NCBI GenBank assembly: GCA_021814855.1
Contig: JAKAHQ010000014.1
Location: 1 to 11,555 of the forward strand
DNA from: Bacteroidota bacterium
Lineage (GTDB): Bacteria; Bacteroidota; Ignavibacteria; Ignavibacteriales; Melioribacteraceae
DNA length: 11,555 nucleotides
Direction: 5' to 3'
Positions within the stretch are counted from its first letter, which is position 1, and the number at the start of each line of letters is the position of its first letter. The notes beneath the pieces are model-generated. The model ran no database searches. It worked only from the letters and a program-made list of their open reading frames with translations, and was not told where the DNA came from. Below, piece by piece: positions 6,925 through 11,555 of the stretch. The position numbers and the translations under genes were made by a program.

Positions 6925-8349
6925 ATGAGTTTTTCCGAAGGTTATTATAATGATGAATACGATTCGTTATATAATGAAGAAGAAATAAAATTAAAAGTAA
7001 AAAACTGTAAAGAATATATAGAAAGCGGCCATACCTTTGCGCACCTCGATACAATAGATGAAGTAATTCAACTTTGTTTGGAATATGATCTTGTTGAAGA
7101 AGGACTTTACCTAGCCAATGCCGTACTTGAGGTTGCACCGTATAACTCCGAAGCGTGGCAGTACAAAGGAATATTTCTGAACAATACTTTTGAATTTGAC
7201 GAGGCCTATCGAAGTTTTGAAAAAGCTTTATCGTTGAATCCCAACGACGTAGAGACGTACATAAATAAATCGATCTCGGAAGACAATCTTGGCTTTTATG
7301 ATGAAGCTGTTGAATCTTTAAAAAAAGCTTTAACAATCGAACCGAACAACGAAGAAACATTCTTCAATCTTGGAGTCTTATACGAGAAGAAAGAAAAATT
7401 TGCCGAGGCGATAGAGCATTTTCTAAAAGCGGCCCAACTGGATCCGGAATATTCCGAAGCATGGTATGAGCTCGGCTACTGTTACGAAAATACGGACCGG
7501 CTTAACGACGCTTTGATCGCTTACGATAAATATCTTGAGATCGAACCGAATAGCTTTACCGGCTGGTATAACAAAGGAATTGTTTACCTCCGTTTGGAAC
7601 AGTACGAAAAGTCGATCAACTGTTTTGAGTTATCGATAGCGCTGAGAGAGGATTTTGCGAGCTCATGGTTTAATTGCGGATTTGCTTTCTACCGGCTTAA
7701 CCGTATGAACGACGCGCTGAAGTCGTATAAGAAAGCTTACGAGATTGACCCGAACGACGAAACAATTTTGTTTAACATGGGTCAGACCTATGAAGAGCTC
7801 GGTTCGTTTCCGCAAGCTATAAGATGTTATACGCAGGCAATAAAACTTGATTCCGAATATTACGAAGCGTTTCTTGCGCGCGGTTATTGTTACGATGTAG
7901 TAGGTAAATACCAGCTTGCGCTAAGAGATTTTAATCAAGCAGTTTCATTAACAAGCAACCCCGAAGACGCATGGTTTGCAAAGGCAGATCTCGAATATTC
8001 GCTCGGCAATCTGCAGGAATCGATTAACTCGTATTCAAAAGCAATCGAATTGAACCGCGATAATTTTAATTCGTGGTCGAAGCTGGCTGAGACATACATC
8101 GAAGTAGGTTTATGGCTCGAAGGACTTAAAGCTTTTGACGAATGCATTAGGATAAATTCCAAGCATGCCAATTCTTATTACGGGAAAGCGAAAATTAATT
8201 TTCTGCTCGGCCATACTCAGGAAGCAATCGATAATCTTAAAGTGGCTTTCGAATTGGATCCGAACATTAGAAACGAGTTTACCCGGGATTATCCAGATGT
8301 TAAGACTTCAAAATTATTTATCAAATTACTGGACGAGAACAAATCGTAA
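6925..8349 (+). CDS. Tetratricopeptide repeat (TPR) protein with eleven contiguous repeats
   Basis: 474 residues, acidic, without signal peptide or membrane helix, so cytoplasmic. Residues 75-448 divide exactly into eleven 34-residue TPRs with no insertion or gap, e.g. SEAWYELGYCYENTDRLNDA at the start of repeat four (177-210). The family pattern W..LG..Y...G....A...Y..A....P is clear in nearly all. Residues 41-74 look like a decayed additional repeat, and 449-474 form a capping helix. Such arrays make a right-handed superhelix whose groove binds peptides or partner proteins; no enzymatic domain is attached. GGGAG lies 5 bases before the ATG. The stop is 5 bases before aroE, so the two are co-transcribed and probably translationally coupled. 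The partner is unknown, and a direct role in aromatic amino-acid synthesis is not implied. Confidence 0.95.
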   Translation: MSFSEGYYNDEYDSLYNEEEIKLKVKNCKEYIESGHTFAHLDTIDEVIQLCLEYDLVEEGLYLANAVLEVAPYNSEAWQYKGIFLNNTFEFDEAYRSFEKALSLNPNDVETYINKSISEDNLGFYDEAVESLKKALTIEPNNEETFFNLGVLYEKKEKFAEAIEHFLKAAQLDPEYSEAWYELGYCYENTDRLNDALIAYDKYLEIEPNSFTGWYNKGIVYLRLEQYEKSINCFELSIALREDFASSWFNCGFAFYRLNRMNDALKSYKKAYEIDPNDETILFNMGQTYEELGSFPQAIRCYTQAIKLDSEYYEAFLARGYCYDVVGKYQLALRDFNQAVSLTSNPEDAWFAKADLEYSLGNLQESINSYSKAIELNRDNFNSWSKLAETYIEVGLWLEGLKAFDECIRINSKHANSYYGKAKINFLLGHTQEAIDNLKVAFELDPNIRNEFTRDYPDVKTSKLFIKLLDENKS

Positions 8350-8354
8350 CAATT

Positions 8355-9233
8355 ATGCAATCTCAGAATAAATTTAATCACAATACAAAGATAGTAGGAG
8401 TAATCGGTCATCCTATTAAACATTCTTATTCGCCTTTAATGCACAACATTGCTTTCGAGCTCTCGAATTTAAATTACATTTTTCTTCCGTTCGACGTTCC
8501 GGCATCATCGCTTAAGGATGTATTGAAAGGAATGATCGCTCTCGGAATAAAAGGTTTCAACGTAACGCTTCCTTTAAAAGAAAAAGTTCTGCCTTTGCTT
8601 AAAGACGTTTCCGAAGAGGTTAACATTATCGGCGCGGCAAATATAATTTTAAATGACGACGGAATTTTGCGCGGGTACAACACCGATGTTCACGGCATTG
8701 TTGAGTCTTTGAATCCTTATAAGGATGAATTAGCCGGGGCAAATATTTCTATTATCGGCGCGGGCGGCGCCGCCAGAAGCGTGATTTATTCTTTGATTAG
8801 ATATTTTAAAGTAGGGCATATTAATATTATTAATAGAACCGAACAGACAGCGGAATCGTTGAAAGAATATTTTTCTACAAAAATGTTGTTCGGCGAGTTC
8901 AAAGCGTTTCAGCTTGTTCCCCCGGATTTGATCGAAACCTTCCGCGATTCAAAACTTATTATAAATACCACGTCTATGGGAATGTTTCCCGACATCGATG
9001 ATTCCGCCACGACAATTAAGGAATCTTTTATGAAGGGACAAATTGTTTTTGACGTGGTTTATAATCCGGTAAAAACAAAACTGCTTAAGCTTGCCGAGTC
9101 CCAAGGCGCAACAATAATTACCGGACTTAAAATGTTTGTTGAGCAGGGCGCAAAATCATACGAGTTATGGACCGGCGAAGAAATGCAGAAAGAAAAAGTC
9201 TACAGGGCTATTGAATCTTACCTTGTAAGCTAA
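8355..9233 (+). CDS. aroE: Shikimate dehydrogenase (NADP+)
   Basis: 292 residues; reduces 3-dehydroshikimate to shikimate with NADPH, the fourth step from DAHP in chorismate and aromatic amino-acid synthesis, in the cytoplasm. The substrate domain has GHPIKHSYSPLMHN (S24-Y-S26 binds the carboxylate), FNVTLPLKE with catalytic Lys75, GAANI (93-97) and NTD with Asp111, the partner of Lys75. The NADP domain has GAGGAAR (135-141), NRT (160-162, where Arg161 favours NADP over NAD), NTTSMGM, DVVYNP and TGLKMFVEQGA. Length is close to the usual ~270-290, with a short N-terminal extension. No ribosome-binding site is evident; the ATG lies 5 bases past the stop of the TPR gene, consistent with translation by coupling. 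No missing residue was seen, so it should be active. Confidence 0.97.
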   Translation: MQSQNKFNHNTKIVGVIGHPIKHSYSPLMHNIAFELSNLNYIFLPFDVPASSLKDVLKGMIALGIKGFNVTLPLKEKVLPLLKDVSEEVNIIGAANIILNDDGILRGYNTDVHGIVESLNPYKDELAGANISIIGAGGAARSVIYSLIRYFKVGHINIINRTEQTAESLKEYFSTKMLFGEFKAFQLVPPDLIETFRDSKLIINTTSMGMFPDIDDSATTIKESFMKGQIVFDVVYNPVKTKLLKLAESQGATIITGLKMFVEQGAKSYELWTGEEMQKEKVYRAIESYLVS

Positions 9234-9280
9234 GGTTTTATTTACTAGGAGCTAAGTTGTTCTTAATTGTGGGGGATTTA

Positions 9281-9876
9281 ATGAAGCATTCAATTCTGAA
9301 TTTAGATAATTCTTCTAGAAAAACATTTCTTTTCATAATTGTTTTTTCTCAGTTTTCACATATAGTATATCGGCTCAATCTTTTTCACTCGGTTTTAAAG
9401 CAGAACCTTTCTGTTTGATTTCTTCGGTCAATTCACAAACAGAAGTAAATTTATTTACTACCAGTTTTTACTTTCTGCTTGGAGTTCAAGTTACTCAAAA
9501 ATTCAAAGTTGAGTTACAGCCGGGGATTATTTATTCTGAAGATAGAAGATACAACGCGATTCCTGAAATCGGAGTACTCGGAAAATATTTTTTGAGAACG
9601 GGTAAAGAATATCTTCTATTGGGCTTAATTAGTCATAGTAATTGGAATGGATCTTCAAATTCAATTCAAGCAGCCGGTAAAAACTTATTTCTGGGTTCAA
9701 TAGGCGTCGGTACTAAAACAAGTAAAATAACATTGTTGGAATTATCTTATCAATTTCCAATCGGCAATAATGAATATTGTCTACAGAGAGAATACACAAA
9801 CGGTATACAGCGATTTACTTCGGTTGATTTGGTAGGATTGCTAAAATTAGGTTTCGGAATATCGTTTGATCTTTAA
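9281..9876 (+). pseudogene. Secreted beta-barrel-like protein, frameshifted in the signal peptide
   Basis: Two adjoining frames make one protein. The first starts at ATG 9281, preceded by GGGGGA, and reads MKHSILNLDNSSRKTFLFII, then runs into a stop at 9416. The second, open from just after a stop at 9316 to 9876, carries the end of a signal peptide (SVFTYSISAQ) and the mature part. Adding one T to the T6 run at 9342-9347 joins them into a 198-residue protein with a normal signal peptide ending SISAQ. The mature part alternates hydrophobic and polar residues and ends LKLGFGISFDL, as small outer-membrane barrels do; it recalls the protein at 2084 in style. Everything after the shift is intact, so this is a recent mutation, a sequencing error in the T run, or a phase-variable gene. 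Not translated as a secreted protein as the sequence stands. Confidence 0.72.
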
Positions 9877-9919
9877 TTCAAATCATTTTATAATTTTTTA
9901 AGATAATATTTACAATTTC

Positions 9920-11113
9920 CTAAATTAATTTCTTCAGCGCTTTTTTAATTCTCTTTGCCGCTTCGGTTAGGTTTTCAATTGAGTTGGAATAAGACATTCT
10001 AAGATAACCTTCGGTACCGAAGCCGCTGCCGGGAACGGTTGCTACTTTTCCTTCATGCAAAAGATACATAGCAAGATCAAATGAATTTTCAATTATACCT
10101 GAAGATGTTTTTCTTCCAAAGTAACTGTATACATTTGGAAAGACATAAAACGCGCCTTTGGGTTTTACGCATGTCACGCCGTCTATTGAGGTGATTAAAT
10201 CATGGAATATATTTCTTCTTTTCTCAAATTCTTTTTGCATCATTGGCACGTAATCTTGCGGACCGTTTAACGCTTCAAGCGCCGCCGCTTGAGAAATTGA
10301 AGACGCATTGGAAGTGCTGTGGCTCTGAATTTTGTTCATCGCTTTAATAATTTCTTCCGGTCCCGCCGCCCAGCCAATCCTCCATCCTGTCATCGCGTAA
10401 GTTTTTGAAAATCCGTTGACAACAACCGTTCTCTCTTTCATTTTTCCATTAACAGCGGCAAAGCAGGTAAACTTGTTTTCGTCGTATATCAAATGCTCGT
10501 AAATATCGTCCGTTACTACAAAGAGATTATGCTTCTCAACAACCTCTGCAATCTCCTCAAGTTCTTTCCTGCTATAACTTGAGCCGGTAGGATTAGTTGG
10601 ATAACCCATGATCAGAACTTTTGATTTTGGTGTAATTACTTTTTCCAATTGTTCGGCGGTCATATTAAATCCGCTCTCTTCAGTTGTTGCGACGATAATA
10701 GATTTACCGTTTGCCAAGCTTACCATCTCAGGGTAAGAAACATAATACGGCGAAGAGAATATCACTTCATCGCCGTTGTTTACAATAGATAAAATTGCGT
10801 TGTACAAACTTTGCTTTGCGCCGGTAGAAACGATTATATTATTCGGGGAGTAATCAAGTTTGTTTTCGAGTTTTAGTTTCTTCGCAATCGCGGTTCGTAG
10901 ATCAATCCTTCCCTGGTTGATTGTATACTTTGTTTCGTTGTTATCGAGGGCAAGTTTGGCAGCGTTTTTTATATTCTGCGGAGTAGGAAAATCCGGCTCG
11001 CCGACAGATAAATCAATAACATTCTCGCCGCGAGCTTTCATCTCTTTTGCTTCGGCGTTGATTCTCATTGTAGTTGATACGCGAATACTATTCACACGAT
11101 CGGATGTTATCAT
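9920..11113 (-). CDS. aspC: Class I aspartate aminotransferase
   Basis: 397 residues, a cytoplasmic PLP enzyme that exchanges amino groups between aspartate/oxaloacetate and glutamate/2-oxoglutarate. Visible: SVGEPDFPTP (36-45), TGAKQSLYNA (97-106), GYPTNPTGSSYS with Asn174, TDDIYEHL with Asp202 and Tyr205, and SKTYAMTGWRIGW with the PLP Lys237 and Arg245; the substrate-carboxylate Arg is in GYLRMSYSNS near the C-terminus. Lys100 matches the lysine that in class Ib enzymes such as that of Thermus recognises acidic substrates, which supports aspartate. At the ring-stacking position the usual Trp of PYWVSYPE is Tyr124. The start at 11113 (CGGAG 6 bases upstream) is preferred over one 14 codons earlier at 11155. 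Some class Ib members also transaminate prephenate, so that is an alternative. It lies downstream of pckA on the same strand. Confidence 0.94.
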   Translation of the reverse strand: MITSDRVNSIRVSTTMRINAEAKEMKARGENVIDLSVGEPDFPTPQNIKNAAKLALDNNETKYTINQGRIDLRTAIAKKLKLENKLDYSPNNIIVSTGAKQSLYNAILSIVNNGDEVIFSSPYYVSYPEMVSLANGKSIIVATTEESGFNMTAEQLEKVITPKSKVLIMGYPTNPTGSSYSRKELEEIAEVVEKHNLFVVTDDIYEHLIYDENKFTCFAAVNGKMKERTVVVNGFSKTYAMTGWRIGWAAGPEEIIKAMNKIQSHSTSNASSISQAAALEALNGPQDYVPMMQKEFEKRRNIFHDLITSIDGVTCVKPKGAFYVFPNVYSYFGRKTSSGIIENSFDLAMYLLHEGKVATVPGSGFGTEGYLRMSYSNSIENLTEAAKRIKKALKKLI

Positions 11114-11119
11114 GCATGT

Positions 11120-11124
11120 CTCCG
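11120..11124 (-). promoter_or_regulatory. aspC: Ribosome-binding site fixing the start of the aspartate aminotransferase
   Basis: CGGAG on the minus strand, 6 bases before the ATG at 11113-11111. It favours the protein beginning MITSDRVNSIRVST over a version 14 residues longer. Confidence 0.6.
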
Positions 11125-11192
11125 TTTCTGGATCGTTCGTAAAAATTCGGCACAATATAATATTTCAAGGAAAGAATTAAAAGGAAAGTTAA

Positions 11193-11219
11193 GTAGGGTC
11201 GAGACAACCTCGACCCTAC
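11193..11219. repeat. Perfect 11-bp palindrome (stem-loop) between pckA and the aminotransferase gene
   Basis: GTAGGGTCGAG (11193-11203), a 5-base loop ACAAC, and its exact reverse complement CTCGACCCTAC (11209-11219). It begins 7 bases after the pckA stop on the minus strand and is followed there by a T-rich but interrupted stretch (TTAACTTTCCTTTT). It could therefore act as the pckA terminator. The GTAGGG...CCCTAC ends also resemble dispersed REP-like intergenic palindromes, which carry a GTAG tetranucleotide at the stem base. Only one copy is present in the window, so dispersal cannot be judged. Confidence 0.6.
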
Positions 11220-11226
11220 AGTATTT

Positions 11227-11555
11227 TTATTTTATTTGCGAAAGACGTTTCGGTCCGGCATTGATTACTTCCTGCGAACAATCTTTTTCGAACAACTTAA
11301 AGTTTTCGATAAAGCGCGCGGCAAGAGCGTCGTATTTTTTCCAGTACTCGTCTTTGTTACCCCAGGAGTTTTCCGGGTACAAAACATCTTCCGGAACATC
11401 GGGACAACTCATCGGAACCTGGTAACCAAACAATTTATCCTTGCGGTATTGAACGTTATCGAGTTTGCCTTCGAGAGCGGCGTTGAGAAGATTTCTTGTG
11501 TGACGAATGCTGATACGTTTACCGACTCCGAATCTTCCGCCGACCCAGCCTGTAT
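11227..11555 (-). CDS. pckA: Phosphoenolpyruvate carboxykinase (ATP), C-terminal part (cut by window end)
   Basis: 108 residues of the C-terminus are present; the frame is open to the window edge, so the gene starts outside. PckA converts oxaloacetate plus ATP to PEP, CO2 and ADP, the entry to gluconeogenesis, or runs in reverse in some fermenting bacteria. Seen: TGWVGGRFGVGKRISIRHTR near the cut, matching the adenine/substrate-site region TGW.GG..G.GKR.SI..TR of ATP-type enzymes. This is followed by LLNAALEGKLDNVQY, FGYQVPMSCPDVPEDVLYPE and SWGNKDEYWKKYDALAARFI, the conserved tail of the ATP family (family: P..CP.VP...L.P...W). GTP-type enzymes lack this arrangement. The active-site lysine and P-loop lie beyond the window. 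The aspartate aminotransferase gene follows on the same strand after 113 bases that include the palindrome. Confidence 0.95.
   Translation of the reverse strand, partial: TGWVGGRFGVGKRISIRHTRNLLNAALEGKLDNVQYRKDKLFGYQVPMSCPDVPEDVLYPENSWGNKDEYWKKYDALAARFIENFKLFEKDCSQEVINAGPKRLSQIK

Noticed and set aside
6818..7360. 180-codon open frame on the minus strand over the 5' part of the TPR gene
   Set aside because: It lies antisense to clear TPR repeats; the regular codon pattern of the repeats leaves the opposite strand open by chance.
9415..9876. Separate 153-residue protein starting at TTG 9415
   Set aside because: Its N-terminus would begin inside the mature barrel sequence, without signal peptide or ribosome-binding site; the frameshift explanation with ATG 9281 fits better.
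9877..9919. AT-rich gap between two convergent genes as a bidirectional terminator
   Set aside because: T- and A-runs are present, but I could find no stem of convincing length.

Overview
The window reads as ordinary chromosome from an AT-leaning, Gram-negative-type bacterium, most likely of the Bacteroidota/Chlorobiota/Ignavibacteriota group. This placement rests on a SucC of the longer type I associate with that group, several secreted proteins whose signal peptides end just before Gln (SQ, AQ), two small outer-membrane beta-barrel proteins, and ATP-type PEP carboxykinase. Ignavibacteria is my best guess, made from memory of protein style and not from a search. There is no sign of phage, transposon, CRISPR or tRNA/rRNA genes.

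Layout. (1) Positions 1-1921, plus strand: a tight operon with the end of an ABC ATPase, its ABC-2 type permease (ATGA overlap) and a secreted LolA-like lipoprotein-sorting protein. (2) 2084-2662, plus: a small outer-membrane barrel protein, convergent with (3) 3641-2689, minus: a two-gene unit of a 91-residue two-helix membrane protein and a secreted YceI-family protein. (4) 3796-5022, plus: sucC, divergent from unit 3, then an unrecognised 123-residue protein. (5) 5619-6824, plus: a full-length galactokinase homologue in which all three signature motifs and the catalytic residues are replaced. (6) 6925-9233, plus: an eleven-repeat TPR protein tightly coupled to aroE (shikimate dehydrogenase). 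(7) 9281-9876, plus: a secreted barrel-like protein whose reading frame is broken once, inside a T6 run in the signal peptide. (8) Minus strand: a class I aspartate aminotransferase (11113-9920) and, upstream of it, the C-terminus of pckA (11555-11227), separated by a perfect 11-bp palindrome.

Functionally, sucC (TCA cycle), the aspartate aminotransferase (oxaloacetate/aspartate) and pckA (oxaloacetate to PEP) belong to central carbon metabolism around oxaloacetate, and aroE uses PEP-derived carbon for aromatic amino acids. The rest is envelope biology. The most noteworthy item is the predicted catalytically dead galactokinase-like protein, an intact pseudoenzyme that probably binds or senses rather than phosphorylates. 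The second is the single-base frameshift in the secreted barrel gene. No obviously new multi-gene system is visible.
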